Of a stretch of DNA of 46,291 nt, positions 1 through 7,048 are shown piece after piece. Each line of letters opens with the position of its first letter. Position 1 is the stretch's first letter. The position numbers and the translations under genes were made by a program. The notes below the pieces were generated by a model. That model was not told the origin of the DNA and searched no databases. It saw only the letters and a list, made by a program, of their open reading frames with translations. Source of the stretch: a virus; IMG/VR virus record IMGVR_UViG_3300045972_000110, positions 1-46,291 of that record; one strand, 5' to 3'.

Positions 1-1
1 G

Positions 2-493
2 AAGCTGCCTGCTGCCGCCAAGTTCCTCCCCATCATCGAAGGGGCAGCACCGGACTTCGGCCTTACCAACCGCGCACGTGTGGCGGCGTTCCTGGCCCAG
101 GTGGGGCATGAGACAAAGGGATTCCTCTGGCTCAAAGAATTGTGGGGGCCTACCGCAACGCAGTCGCGTTACGAGGGCCGCATCGACTTGGGCAACACCC
201 AGCCCGGTGACGGGTTCCGTTACCGTGGCCGTGGGCTGATCCAAGTAACAGGGCGCAGCAACTACAAGGCAGCGTCCATGGCCTTGGCTACCGACTTCGT
301 GGGTGAGCCTGACCTGTTGGCCGAGCCTGAGTACGCAGTGCGCAGTGCCATGTGGTTCTGGCAGTCCCATGGGCTGAACGAACTGGCCGATAAGGGTGAC
401 TTCGAAAAAATCACCCGCATCATCAATGGTGGCCTCAATGGCTACGATGAGCGCAAGGCCCTGTGGGCTAGCGCAAAGGTAGCACTCGCATGA
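2..493 (+). CDS. GH19 (chitinase-like) endolysin, 5' truncated by window edge
   Basis: The reading frame is open from base 2, so the true start lies before the window. Glycoside hydrolase family 19 lysins cut the peptidoglycan sugar backbone to release progeny. The GHET motif carries the general-acid Glu. A second acidic site lies in SRYEGR, followed by the substrate-groove segment FRYRGRGLIQVTGR, all typical of phage GH19 lysins. No signal peptide can be judged because the N-terminus is missing. The stop overlaps the next start (ATGA), so it is translationally coupled to the holin-like gene. Identification as a lysin is firm; cleavage specificity is not provable here. Confidence 0.93.
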   Translation, partial: KLPAAAKFLPIIEGAAPDFGLTNRARVAAFLAQVGHETKGFLWLKELWGPTATQSRYEGRIDLGNTQPGDGFRYRGRGLIQVTGRSNYKAASMALATDFVGEPDLLAEPEYAVRSAMWFWQSHGLNELADKGDFEKITRIINGGLNGYDERKALWASAKVALA

Positions 494-732
494 GCTGGCT
501 CACACGCGCGTGGGACTGGATAGACCAGCGTGACATCGACAAGCACGCCGTGAGCGTGGTGATCTTGTACGGCACCAAGGTGCTCACCTCTTGGGCCATG
601 ACCTTTGCTGCTGCACATGCAGACAAGCCTGGGTTGGAGATTGCCGCGATCATCGCGGCCGTCACCGCCCCCTACATGGCGCTGCAAGCTGCTGCCATCA
701 AGTTCTACTTTGATTCGAGGACCACGACATGA
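490..732 (+). CDS. holin-like small membrane protein
   Basis: An 80-residue protein with two hydrophobic stretches, roughly residues 20-42 and 49-73, separated by a short polar HADKPG turn. Its size, topology and position between endolysin and spanins fit a class II holin that opens the inner membrane for the lysin. It starts by ATGA overlap with the lysin and ends in a 4-bp overlap with the i-spanin gene. No family-specific motif was recognised, so the function rests on context. Confidence 0.75.
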   Translation: MSWLTRAWDWIDQRDIDKHAVSVVILYGTKVLTSWAMTFAAAHADKPGLEIAAIIAAVTAPYMALQAAAIKFYFDSRTTT

Positions 733-1085
733 TCTTCCCTAACCCCTATCTGATGCTCGGCGTGGTCGTCGTGACCGCAGGCTTGTGCGCTGGCAGCTTC
801 AAGCTGGGCATGGAGCACCAGATGGCTACCGAGATCGACAAGCGTGAGCTGGTGGCCGAAGCGGTGGACGCAGCCGCCAATGCTGCCGCCGCGACCATCG
901 CGAGCCTGGCCCCCAAGTACACGACCATTCAAGGCAAACTGGAGAAGGTAATTGAAACCAACACTGTCTACACTGATTGCCGCCTGTCTCCTGACGGGCT
1001 GCTCCTGGCCAATCAAGCCCTCACCAGCGGAGCCAAGCTCCATGGTGAAGGCAAGCTGCCCGGAGCTAACACCCCTGCAAAATGA
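729..1085 (+). CDS. Rz-like i-spanin
   Basis: A 118-residue protein with one N-terminal membrane segment (about residues 7-25), an Ala-rich helical periplasmic part, and a Cys-containing stretch TVYTDCRLSPDGLLLANQAL found in many Rz-like proteins. Inner-membrane spanins pair with an outer-membrane lipoprotein to fuse the two membranes at the end of lysis. A second gene begins inside it in another frame and encodes the lipoprotein partner, the classic Rz/Rz1 arrangement. Confidence 0.85.
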   Translation: MIFPNPYLMLGVVVVTAGLCAGSFKLGMEHQMATEIDKRELVAEAVDAAANAAAATIASLAPKYTTIQGKLEKVIETNTVYTDCRLSPDGLLLANQALTSGAKLHGEGKLPGANTPAK

Positions 1086-1170
1086 TTCCATGGGTGCCGT
1101 GACCAAGAAGCTGGCCGAGGTAGCAGGGATTTATTACACCTGCCGCGCCGCCGCAGGCGTTAAGGATTAG
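952..1170 (+). CDS. Rz1-like o-spanin lipoprotein, overlapping the i-spanin gene
   Basis: A 72-residue lipoprotein that begins inside the Rz-like gene in the +1 frame and runs past its end. The signal peptide ends in the lipobox LLTGC with the acylated Cys at residue 17. A short Pro-containing segment (PIKPSPAEP) follows, as in other Rz1 proteins. It would sit in the outer membrane and bind the i-spanin. Its stop overlaps the stop of a converging leftward gene. Confidence 0.85.
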   Translation: MKPTLSTLIAACLLTGCSWPIKPSPAEPSSMVKASCPELTPLQNDSMGAVTKKLAEVAGIYYTCRAAAGVKD

Positions 1171-1298
1171 CGGGTCTCAGCCCGCTTGTTACCCACCCAC
1201 TTCACAGCGCCGTGGGTAACGATCATGATGCCCACCAGCGCACGCAGCGCTTTGTAGGCAGCACGGATAGCACGTGCAATTAAGAAAAACAAGCTCAT
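1167..1298 (-). CDS. small hypothetical membrane-associated protein (43 aa)
   Basis: A 43-residue ORF whose ATG overlaps the stop of the upstream gene (ATGA), which supports translation. The sequence is basic and amphipathic, with a hydrophobic ALVGIMIVTHGAV segment that could insert in a membrane. No family recognised. It converges on and overlaps the last bases of the o-spanin gene. Confidence 0.55.
   Translation of the reverse strand: MSLFFLIARAIRAAYKALRALVGIMIVTHGAVKWVGNKRAETR
1170..1185 (+). terminator. short hairpin at end of lysis genes
   Basis: A 5-bp GCGGG/CCCGC stem with a TCTCAG loop, followed by TTGTT, immediately after the o-spanin stop. It could be a weak rho-independent terminator, but the stem is short and the U-tract imperfect. 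It also lies inside the 3' end of the converging 43-residue gene. Confidence 0.35.
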
Positions 1299-1576
1299 TC
1301 ATCAACTCCTTCTAGTTTCACGGTGGTGGTCTGCCAGTCCTCGTCAGTGACGACCAGGATGTGGCCTTTCTTAGGGTCCGTGGGATCGACCATGTACCGC
1401 GAGAGTATCTGGCCGATGCACTTCATCGACATGTTGTTGCTCCGGCGCTCTGCCGGAGTGATGCTCCCGTATTCATTGACCGCGTGTCGCGCAATCAGGT
1501 CAAAGGGAGTTCGCTTGAGACGCATCTGAACGGTCTCAGTAACGACGAGTCTGCCTAGTAGGAAGTTGCTGTGCAT
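1295..1576 (-). CDS. hypothetical protein (93 aa)
   Basis: A soluble-looking 93-residue protein with a basic N-terminal half and an acidic C-terminus. It lies between a three-segment membrane protein and a tiny membrane-associated ORF, three bases downstream of the former and overlapping the latter. No recognised domain. Its location between attP and the lysis genes is a usual site for accessory or lysogenic-conversion genes, but nothing in it shows that role. Confidence 0.6.
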   Translation of the reverse strand: MHSNFLLGRLVVTETVQMRLKRTPFDLIARHAVNEYGSITPAERRSNNMSMKCIGQILSRYMVDPTDPKKGHILVVTDEDWQTTTVKLEGVDE

Positions 1577-1579
1577 AGG

Positions 1580-1819
1580 CTATTTCTTGAACCCCTTGGC
1601 GACCCACCACACGGTGGCTATCACCACGAGGGCAATGGCGACGAGACCAGGCCCGCCGATCATGAAGAGCACCCATGCAACAACGGTGGCTCCCGACCAT
1701 GCCAGGACCACCTTGATGCGACGAGCGCCCTCCGACTTGTTGGCCCTCAGTGCGCTGTAGGCTTGACCAGCCAACCAGACGCAGACTAACAACACAATCC
1801 ACCCTAATGCTCCAGCCAT
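1580..1819 (-). CDS. small membrane protein, three predicted helices
   Basis: Start placed at the ATG at 1819 because AAGGAG lies at ideal spacing before it. An upstream in-frame ATG at 1969 would translate the tRNA-like attP core and is rejected. The 79-residue product has three hydrophobic helices, about residues 3-22, 35-54 and 57-75, with a basic cytoplasmic loop. Function unknown. It lies downstream of attP on the leftward strand and would be expressed next to the host tRNA gene after integration. Confidence 0.7.
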   Translation of the reverse strand: MAGALGWIVLLVCVWLAGQAYSALRANKSEGARRIKVVLAWSGATVVAWVLFMIGGPGLVAIALVVIATVWWVAKGFKK

Positions 1820-1867
1820 AGCTACTCCTTGATTTTTGGACCTCAAATTTACCAGACTGAAATCTAA

Positions 1868-1888
1868 GTCATAATCCTCGGTCATAAC
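1868..1888. repeat. left pair of putative integrase arm-type sites
   Basis: Two direct copies of GTCATAAY start at 1868 and 1881, 13 bp apart. The second is part of a 12-bp CTCGGTCATAAC repeat (1877-1888). The same pair with the same 13-bp phase lies on the other side of the attP core. The arrangement fits arm-type sites bound by the integrase N-terminal domain. Confidence 0.55.
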
Positions 1889-1927
1889 TCTCGCGAAGCC
1901 GCTGCGGCACGCAGCGGGGCCTGATGC

Positions 1928-1981
1928 AGCACCACCTTGACATGGTGGGGGTCGTTGGTTCGAGTCCAATTGCGCCTACCA
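1928..1981 (+). other. attP: attP core: 3' half of tRNA-Val(GAC)
   Basis: These bases follow a bacterial tRNA-Val(GAC) from just before the anticodon stem to the CCA end. The anticodon stem is CCACC/GGTGG with loop TTGACAT (anticodon GAC), then a variable loop, a T-arm with GGTTCGAGTCC, and acceptor strand GCGCCTA plus CCA. No matching 5' half (expected to begin TAGGCGC) lies upstream, so this is not a complete tRNA gene. Integrases commonly use the 3' end of a tRNA gene and restore it on insertion. The integrase gene is about 500 bp away. Confidence 0.8.
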
Positions 1982-1988
1982 GGTTTTG

Positions 1989-2028
1989 TGGCCTGTTCTC
2001 CTCTGGAGGGCAGGCCATTTTCCTTTTT
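1989..2028 (+). terminator. strong rho-independent terminator just after attP core
   Basis: The stem TGGCCTG/CAGGCCA with an inner CTCC/GGAG pairing and TCT loop is followed by TTTTCCTTTTT. It would stop rightward transcription, either from the lysis operon or, after integration, from the host tRNA promoter. It lies 8 bp beyond the tRNA CCA, so it may have been captured from the host tRNA locus. Confidence 0.8.
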
Positions 2029-2046
2029 GGAGATCGAACTTAGAGA
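2029..2046 (-). promoter_or_regulatory. 18-bp dispersed motif, copy 1 (in attP)
   Basis: The leftward strand reads TCTCTAAGTTCGATCTCC, 16 of 18 identical to the copy before the capsid gene. It lies inside attP, between the terminator and the right arm repeats, about 210 bp before the 1819 start. Confidence 0.5.
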
Positions 2047-2087
2047 GGGCTGTTTTCAATCGAACGAAAGCATTTTTGGGCCTCTCG

Positions 2088-2108
2088 GTCATAACACTCG
2101 GTCATAAC
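2088..2108. repeat. right pair of putative integrase arm-type sites
   Basis: Two GTCATAAC copies start at 2088 and 2101, 13 bp apart. Each ends a longer CTCGGTCATAAC repeat (2084-2095 and 2097-2108). They have the same orientation and phase as the pair at 1868-1888. Confidence 0.55.
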
Positions 2109-2119
2109 CTTTTTCGATC

Positions 2120-2485
2120 TCAGCGACCCGCCTTGACCGGAGGGTAGAAAAATTCCTGGATCATCTCGCGCAGCTTTCCCTCACCCTCGGCACGCGTGGG
2201 TGCGTCGTAGGTGGGCGAGGTCATGACGAAGTCAGCAAACCACTGCCCGAACTCTTCAGACACTTCGTAGTCGAACATGCCAGGCGAGTCAGCGCCGTCG
2301 GCGATGTACCCCAGCCGAATCCCTTCAGCCAGCGGGGCGTAGTCGGTCAGCTCCTTGAACAATTCAAAGCAGCCTTTGTTCCACAGTTCCAGCAGGACAT
2401 CCATCTCTCCTCCGTGGGGAAGAGACGCGGCCATGAAGCCAGCAGTGACAGCGATATTTTCGATATGGTCTTTCGGACGTTTCAT
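2120..2485 (-). CDS. hypothetical protein (121 aa) coupled to integrase
   Basis: A 121-residue acidic protein whose ATG overlaps the integrase stop (ATGA), so it is the last gene of the integrase transcript before attP. No transmembrane segment, signal peptide or recognised motif. By position it could be a recombination directionality factor, but it is larger and more acidic than typical excisionases, so that is a guess. Confidence 0.65.
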   Translation of the reverse strand: MKRPKDHIENIAVTAGFMAASLPHGGEMDVLLELWNKGCFELFKELTDYAPLAEGIRLGYIADGADSPGMFDYEVSEEFGQWFADFVMTSPTYDAPTRAEGEGKLREMIQEFFYPPVKAGR

Positions 2486-3471
2486 TTCTTCCTCACGTTG
2501 TTTGCGAAGCCAGCAAGATAGCCAGGCGTGTGCTGTGCGTAATGAAGGACCATCCGCATATCACTCCAGCCGCCCAGGCGCATAAGTACGTCCAGAGGGG
2601 TGCCATTCTGGATGTGCCACGTGGCCCAGGTGTGTCGGAGACCGTGCCAAGTGAACCCCACATAACCGGTCTTGGTAGCTCTACCGACACCGGCCCGAAT
2701 GCAAGCGGCCATGAAGGCGGTCTTGATTTCCTTGAACGGCTTGCCTCGGAACGTAAAGACCCACTCTGAGCCTTTGCCACGGACTCGCAGCAGCGTGAGC
2801 ACTTCAACCGCGTCATCATTGAGCGGGACAGCAAGAGCCTTGCCTGCCTTGGTGTCCTGAGCGTCAACGGTGGCGAGTTTTCGCGCAAGATCGACGCTGT
2901 CCCACCGAAGTCCGAGGACATTAGATTGACGAAGTCCTGTGGAGACAGCAAATTTTGCTGGACCACGTAAGTGGACCGGGAGTTCAACATAGAGCTTGTC
3001 CCATTGCTCGTGAGTAATCCACTCACGAGATTTTGTTTTCTTGTCGGAGCGAGTCGCCAGCTTCGGGATTTCCCTCAGCCAGCCCTCGTCCTTGGCTACG
3101 TTCAAGATCGCTTGGATCATGGTCCGGTAGCGTGTGTAGGTGCCCGCCGTCTTGCAGAAGCTCAGGGCAGCGTGGATGTCCTCCCTCGTCACCGAGGTCA
3201 GCAGCCGATCCGAAAAGCCGCGCCCAAACTTGTCGAGACTCGATAACTCGCTGTCGCTGCGCTGTTCTTTGGCCTTCCACTTTTCCACGGCCAGGCTCCA
3301 GGTTTTGCCTTTGAGCTTCGGGGTCGTCTTCCATAACTCGGCCTTGATCTCGTCTTCCTTGCGACGGGCTTCGGTCTTGTCGAAGGTCCCAGTCGGCCTA
3401 CGCACGCGGTCCCCATCACGCGTGATGCTGACCCACCAGGGGCCTCCGGGATACTGCTGGTAGAGCGACAT
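2482..3471 (-). CDS. int: tyrosine integrase
   Basis: A site-specific recombinase joining phage attP to a host tRNA-Val gene. The start at 3471 has AAGGAG 6 bp upstream, giving 329 residues. An upstream alternative adds 14 residues without such a site. An N-terminal DNA-binding part is followed by a core-binding SAM-like region (about 52-140) and the catalytic domain. Catalytic residues are visible: Arg181 in TGLRQSN, Lys208 in DTKAGK, His276-x-x-Arg279 in HGLRH, Trp302 in LGGW replacing the second His, and nucleophile Tyr311 in LHYAQH. The GRGFSDRL/VTREDI region resembles shufflon-type or P4-like phage integrases. Confidence 0.95.
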   Translation of the reverse strand: MSLYQQYPGGPWWVSITRDGDRVRRPTGTFDKTEARRKEDEIKAELWKTTPKLKGKTWSLAVEKWKAKEQRSDSELSSLDKFGRGFSDRLLTSVTREDIHAALSFCKTAGTYTRYRTMIQAILNVAKDEGWLREIPKLATRSDKKTKSREWITHEQWDKLYVELPVHLRGPAKFAVSTGLRQSNVLGLRWDSVDLARKLATVDAQDTKAGKALAVPLNDDAVEVLTLLRVRGKGSEWVFTFRGKPFKEIKTAFMAACIRAGVGRATKTGYVGFTWHGLRHTWATWHIQNGTPLDVLMRLGGWSDMRMVLHYAQHTPGYLAGFANNVRKK

Positions 3472-3481
3472 GGGAATCTCC

Positions 3482-3784
3482 TTACAGACCGAGCCTCCTA
3501 CGAAGCCGGTCACTCACGCGTTGCGTGTACTTGTCGGCCCACATCACCTGTTGAGCACGACCGCTGTCGCCCCGGCGTGTGATGCCTGGGCGGTAGATGC
3601 GACCCTGCTTCTCCAGGTTGAAGAACCGAGCCGTGATAGATGAGTAGGCGAGCGTGGGGTACGCGCGGCGCAGCTCATCAGCGATGGCACCCCGGTCCTT
3701 GGTGTCGAGAATGGCCTGATAGACCAGCTCTTCCAAGGCCGAGGTGTCCACCGACAGCGCTGCTGCGATGGACGTGGAGGTCAC
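3482..3784 (-). CDS. winged-helix DNA-binding protein
   Basis: A 100-residue protein with a probable winged helix-turn-helix: AIADELRRAYPTLAYSSI is followed by a second helix and the wing LEKQGRIYRPG. Its stop is 10 bp before the integrase start, so the two are co-transcribed. It could regulate the integrase or act as an excision factor; neither role is shown by sequence alone. It overlaps the dUTPase stop by 4 bp. Confidence 0.65.
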   Translation of the reverse strand: MTSTSIAAALSVDTSALEELVYQAILDTKDRGAIADELRRAYPTLAYSSITARFFNLEKQGRIYRPGITRRGDSGRAQQVMWADKYTQRVSDRLRRRLGL

Positions 3785-4443
3785 GCTGCTTCGTCCACCG
3801 GTTCAGTGCGTGCGTACTCGACCGCCAGCAGGCCCAGGAGCTGGTCCGGCGTGTAGTCGGCATGCGTTGCCATCAGGCGCTCCAGCACGACGTTGTCCTC
3901 CTCACCGGCCCACACCTTGCGGTAGGTGCCTTCCTTGTAACCGTTGGCTTGGCGGAACAGGTTGAGCACGTTCTTGGCCACGTAGGTGGTGTAGAGCGTG
4001 TCCCAGGTCAGGCCAAAGCGGTTCATCAGCATGTTGAAGGCGGGACCGTTGAGCTGGCGCTGGTTCGCAGCGGCGGCAACCAGGAGGTCGATCAGCACCG
4101 GTGTGGGCACCGTGTTGATCTCGCCGAAGACGTTGGGGTCAGCGGCCAGCTTGCTGAAGTAGTCAGCGACTTCCAGCGCAGCGGCTTCGTAGTCGCCTTG
4201 GTGGATCGACAGGATGTGGCTCAGGGCGAAGTGCCAGATGTCCACCAGCTCCAGTTGGAGCTGAGGAATGTCGGCCTCGGGACTGGCCTTCCACCACTTC
4301 CAGCCGTAGCCTTCCAGCAGCTCAGCCGCTTCCATGTAGATCGCGCGATACCACGGGTAATCGGCGGTCAGCCAGTCAGGGTTCACCACCTTGTTGAGGC
4401 GGTCCTGCAAGCGGAACATGTCGGACAGGTGCTGGCGCATCAT
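3781..4443 (-). CDS. dimeric dUTP diphosphatase (all-alpha NTPase)
   Basis: Hydrolyses dUTP to dUMP and pyrophosphate, keeping uracil out of phage DNA and feeding dTMP synthesis. It belongs to the all-helical MazG-like dimeric dUTPase family. The metal-binding pattern is E38-x-x-E41 in MEAAELLEG with Lys/Trp-rich GWKWWK after it, then E65-x-x-D68 in LELVDIWHF. The start at 4443 is chosen because it overlaps the upstream stop (ATGATG) with a GGGGGTG ribosome site. Length of about 220 residues is normal for the family. Confidence 0.85.
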   Translation of the reverse strand: MMRQHLSDMFRLQDRLNKVVNPDWLTADYPWYRAIYMEAAELLEGYGWKWWKASPEADIPQLQLELVDIWHFALSHILSIHQGDYEAAALEVADYFSKLAADPNVFGEINTVPTPVLIDLLVAAAANQRQLNGPAFNMLMNRFGLTWDTLYTTYVAKNVLNLFRQANGYKEGTYRKVWAGEEDNVVLERLMATHADYTPDQLLGLLAVEYARTEPVDEAA

Positions 4444-4646
4444 GCTGCACCCCCGTTGTTCAGCCACTCCAGCAGACCGGCCTTGTCGGTGGGTACGTCC
4501 ACTTGGGTCTCGACGACCTCCTTGCGGGCGAAGCCTTCGGCATACAGCTCCTTACGCGTGGCCACGCCTTCAGCGGCGCTGCCGACCCACTTCGTTTTGA
4601 TCAGGACTTCGCCGTTGCCGGACGCTTTGATTTTGTACAGTCTCAT
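4440..4646 (-). CDS. hypothetical protein (68 aa)
   Basis: Small soluble protein with a beta-rich first half (MRLYKIKASGNGEVLIKTKW), coupled by ATGA overlaps to both neighbours in the dUTPase-ligase run. Similar short proteins with an x-Y-K-x-x-A-x-G-x-G start occur in many phages, but I cannot assign a function. Confidence 0.65.
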   Translation of the reverse strand: MRLYKIKASGNGEVLIKTKWVGSAAEGVATRKELYAEGFARKEVVETQVDVPTDKAGLLEWLNNGGAA

Positions 4647-4864
4647 GGTTTCTCCAGGTTAAGTGCCTTGCGGGCGTCACGGACCACACGCAAAATTGTG
4701 TGGTCCTCGTTCTTCGGTGAACTCGACATCGTGAGATGCCGAATGGCAACACCAGGCCGACTGAGCGCCAGCACTGTGTGTTTTCTTTGGCGAATGACCT
4801 CGACACGCACGTCTTCGCCTAAATCTTTGATGGCAGACAGCGCGCGTCGATGAAGGTCTTTCAC
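4643..4864 (-). CDS. hypothetical protein (73 aa)
   Basis: Basic 73-residue protein with a short helical start and a beta segment VRVEVIRQRKHTVLALS. It overlaps both neighbours by 4 bp, which supports translation. No family recognised. Confidence 0.6.
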   Translation of the reverse strand: MKDLHRRALSAIKDLGEDVRVEVIRQRKHTVLALSRPGVAIRHLTMSSSPKNEDHTILRVVRDARKALNLEKP

Positions 4865-5121
4865 GATGCTGCTGCCTTGATGCGCTCACGCGCGCGGCGA
4901 TCCCATTCGCGCTGCACTGCTTCTTCAAGCTGACCAACCTCAGCCACACTCATCTGGGTCATGCGAGCGTGGAGCAGGGAAAGCACCTCGTGTGACTGCA
5001 TGAGAAAGATGAGGTTTCCCCGCAGTTCATGTTCGTCGGTAAAGGTCTTGGTGATATTCGGGGCGCCGTTCTGGCCCGTGTAAATCACCATGACCTTGCC
5101 GTAGGACTCCTGTGTGGTCAC
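4861..5121 (-). CDS. hypothetical protein (86 aa)
   Basis: An N-terminal beta segment (KVMVIYTGQNGAPNITKTF) is followed by a long charged helix ending ERIKAAAS. It overlaps the ligase stop by 4 bp and is translated from the same run. No recognised domain. Confidence 0.6.
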   Translation of the reverse strand: MTTQESYGKVMVIYTGQNGAPNITKTFTDEHELRGNLIFLMQSHEVLSLLHARMTQMSVAEVGQLEEAVQREWDRRARERIKAAAS

Positions 5122-6011
5122 GACATATCGCGCGGGTCACGCGTCCCCAGAAACACCGGGTGACGGGGCTTGTCCTTCACACCGATGGGGAAGGACTTGT
5201 ACTTGATGACGGTGCCATTGGTAGCGATACCTCGCCCCCACCACCAGGCCTTGTCGGCATCGTCGAAGCCGGTGCCAATCTGGAACTCCACCTTGGTGAC
5301 CAGGTCACGCACCAGCAGCGCGCCCATGCGGCCTTTGCCGGTCTTGTTCTCTTGATGGCTGCTGCGCTTGGTGCGGCCCAGCTCGTTGGTCTGGGCCTCA
5401 TTGCCGTTGTGCATCTCTTCGAGCACACCGATGACCTCAGCCTCACCGTCCACGAAGCGCTTCACCTTCAGCAAGAAGCCCTCCTTGGCCGTGGAGCGAC
5501 CGAACTTGTAGGGCGAATCAGGGTGGCGCAGGATCACGCCTTCATGGCCCGCCTCTAACGCCGCAGCTTCGAACTTATTCAGAGCTTCGATGTCGGGGAT
5601 GGAGACTTGCTCCAGGGATTTCACACGGTAGCCCGCGCCGTCCACGACCCGCTGCATGCGCTCGTAGCGGCTCCAGAACGGGCGGTCGGTCTCGACCTTG
5701 TCGAACACGTGGAAATTCCAGTCCGGCACCTTGGCCTCGGCCATGACGCCGGAGACCGTGTCGCGGTAGCAGGTAGGGCTGGTGGTCGGGCCGACGATCA
5801 GCTCCCCATCCAGACCTTCGAGCGAAGCCTTGGCCAACGCGTTATAGATCACCGTGTTCGGGATCAGCTTGAGCGACCGGCTCAGGAGCTGGCCGTTGCG
5901 CACCACGGCACGGATGCCGTCGAGCTTCACCGAGGCGAACATGGGGAAGCGGATGTTGTCCATGTCAGCCGGGGAGGCCAGCATGGGGCGAAATTCAGTA
6001 GGAGAAGGCAT
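5118..6011 (-). CDS. ATP-dependent DNA ligase
   Basis: Seals nicks in phage DNA through a lysyl-AMP intermediate. Motif I is K29-L-D-G-I-R in the adenylation site, motif III is LDGELIVG (Glu70), motif IV EGVILRHPDSPYKFG and motif V FLLKVKRF. A C-terminal OB-fold with GRMGALLVRDLVTKVEFQIG follows. At 297 residues it is close in size and layout to the minimal T7-type ligases. The ATG lies inside the last codons of the upstream homing-endonuclease gene (17-bp overlap), suggesting that gene inserted just upstream. Confidence 0.93.
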   Translation of the reverse strand: MPSPTEFRPMLASPADMDNIRFPMFASVKLDGIRAVVRNGQLLSRSLKLIPNTVIYNALAKASLEGLDGELIVGPTTSPTCYRDTVSGVMAEAKVPDWNFHVFDKVETDRPFWSRYERMQRVVDGAGYRVKSLEQVSIPDIEALNKFEAAALEAGHEGVILRHPDSPYKFGRSTAKEGFLLKVKRFVDGEAEVIGVLEEMHNGNEAQTNELGRTKRSSHQENKTGKGRMGALLVRDLVTKVEFQIGTGFDDADKAWWWGRGIATNGTVIKYKSFPIGVKDKPRHPVFLGTRDPRDMS

Positions 6012-6396
6012 CTTTTACTTTCCAATTCATGATGAACAAACGAGCATAGGTACGCGCGTATTGAAGACCGAACAGCTCGCACCACTCGCTCAGGCAGCGT
6101 CTTTGCCCAAGATATTCAACGACTCGGTTCTGGGAGTTGTTGCGGTTCTGCTCTGTGCGCGTGGCCCACTTGCAGTTATCGGGCGAATAGCCCTCAGAAG
6201 ATTTTTCACGGTCGAGCGAGTGACCCTCGGGTCTTTCACCCATGTCTGCCAGGAAGTTGGCGTACACCATCCACTCTGGACAGATCGTGATGCCGCGCCC
6301 ACCATAGTTCGAGTAGTGCGCGTGCTTCGGGTTCAGGCATCGCTGCTTCATCGCCTGCCAAGACTGATACGTCGGCGTGTAATGCGCCTTGCTCAT
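5995..6396 (-). CDS. HNH/AP2-type phage homing endonuclease-like protein, copy 1
   Basis: A 133-residue protein with the conserved series YQSWQAMKQRCLNP, Y-x-N-YGGRGI, CPEWM, FLADMGERP, LDR and NCKWATRTEQNRN, shared by a large family of free-standing phage endonuclease-like proteins. A C-terminal LSEWCELFGL helix resembles a DNA-binding module. A relative lies at 16328-16954. It starts by ATGA overlap with the upstream gene and ends inside the ligase start. Catalytic activity is inferred from family, not proven. Confidence 0.8.
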   Translation of the reverse strand: MSKAHYTPTYQSWQAMKQRCLNPKHAHYSNYGGRGITICPEWMVYANFLADMGERPEGHSLDREKSSEGYSPDNCKWATRTEQNRNNSQNRVVEYLGQRRCLSEWCELFGLQYARTYARLFIMNWKVKDAFSY

Positions 6397-6668
6397 TTTT
6401 TCTTACCTGAGTTGTAAGCACCCATGACGCGAAGCGCCTTGAGGCTCAGTGAGTCTTTGAATTGGGCCTGCGTCACAACCTTCCTCAGAGCGTTCAACAC
6501 ATGACCCTTGATCTCGACGGGCAGCACGTTCATGCGCCACACTTTCTTGTCGAGGTCGTAGACCTGGTAGAGGCCCCAGCCTTGCGCTGCGGCCTCTGCT
6601 TTTTCGGTCGATGTGAGATCGGTCATAGAGATTAGATTACGAGGCAGCGCCGAAGCGCTTTGTGTCAT
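6393..6668 (-). CDS. hypothetical protein (91 aa)
   Basis: Start at 6668 overlaps the upstream stop (ATGA); a later in-frame ATG at 6626 is an alternative. A middle segment WGLYQVYDLDKKVWRMNVLP suggests a small beta domain, followed by a basic C-terminal helix. The stretch before the alternative start contains AATCTAATCTCT, also found near 11350. Function unknown. Confidence 0.55.
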   Translation of the reverse strand: MTQSASALPRNLISMTDLTSTEKAEAAAQGWGLYQVYDLDKKVWRMNVLPVEIKGHVLNALRKVVTQAQFKDSLSLKALRVMGAYNSGKKK

Positions 6669-7048
6669 GGCTTTGTTTGTCGGATAGTGATCTGGAGGTG
6701 GGGAGTGGAGATGTGGATCGCCAAGCCTTCCTCTGTGATGGTGACTGAGGGGCGGTCCACCAGCAGCCGGGGGGAATACTCCACCCCGACTGCGGGGGCG
6801 CCGCTTGTTGTCTCTTTCCACTGGTAGCTCCAGCGAGCGCGTGACCCGCCTTCAGTCGAAGCAGTGGGGAGTCGTGTCACAAAACCTTTGCGCCACAATC
6901 CCCCGAGATAGTCAGAGACACGATTTGCCGTGGCCGCATATTCGCGGACCTCTGGCATATCAAATAGCTGGTTGCAATCCATGGGCTGGCCCTTGTCTCG
7001 CAGAATTTTCTCCAGGGCGTTGTACAGCCCCTTCTCAGAATGTCTCAT
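6665..7048 (-). CDS. winged-helix-like DNA-binding protein
   Basis: A 127-residue protein with an N-terminal winged-helix pattern: helices in LYNALEKILRDKGQPMD and TANRVSDYLGGLWRKGFV, then a wing. A beta-rich tail follows. GGAGAGAG precedes the ATG, and the 72-bp gap upstream contains a candidate promoter, so it may be transcribed separately. A regulatory role is plausible but unproven. Confidence 0.6.
   Translation of the reverse strand: MRHSEKGLYNALEKILRDKGQPMDCNQLFDMPEVREYAATANRVSDYLGGLWRKGFVTRLPTASTEGGSRARWSYQWKETTSGAPAVGVEYSPRLLVDRPSVTITEEGLAIHISTPHLQITIRQTKP

Noticed and set aside
1580-1969. Longer start of the three-helix membrane protein (ATG at 1969, MDSNQRPPPCQG...)
   Set aside because: The extension translates the tRNA-like attP core on the opposite strand, a well-known artefact; a proper ribosome site precedes the ATG at 1819.
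1928-1981. Complete tRNA-Val gene
   Set aside because: Only the 3' part from the anticodon arm onward is present; no D-arm or matching 5' acceptor strand lies upstream.
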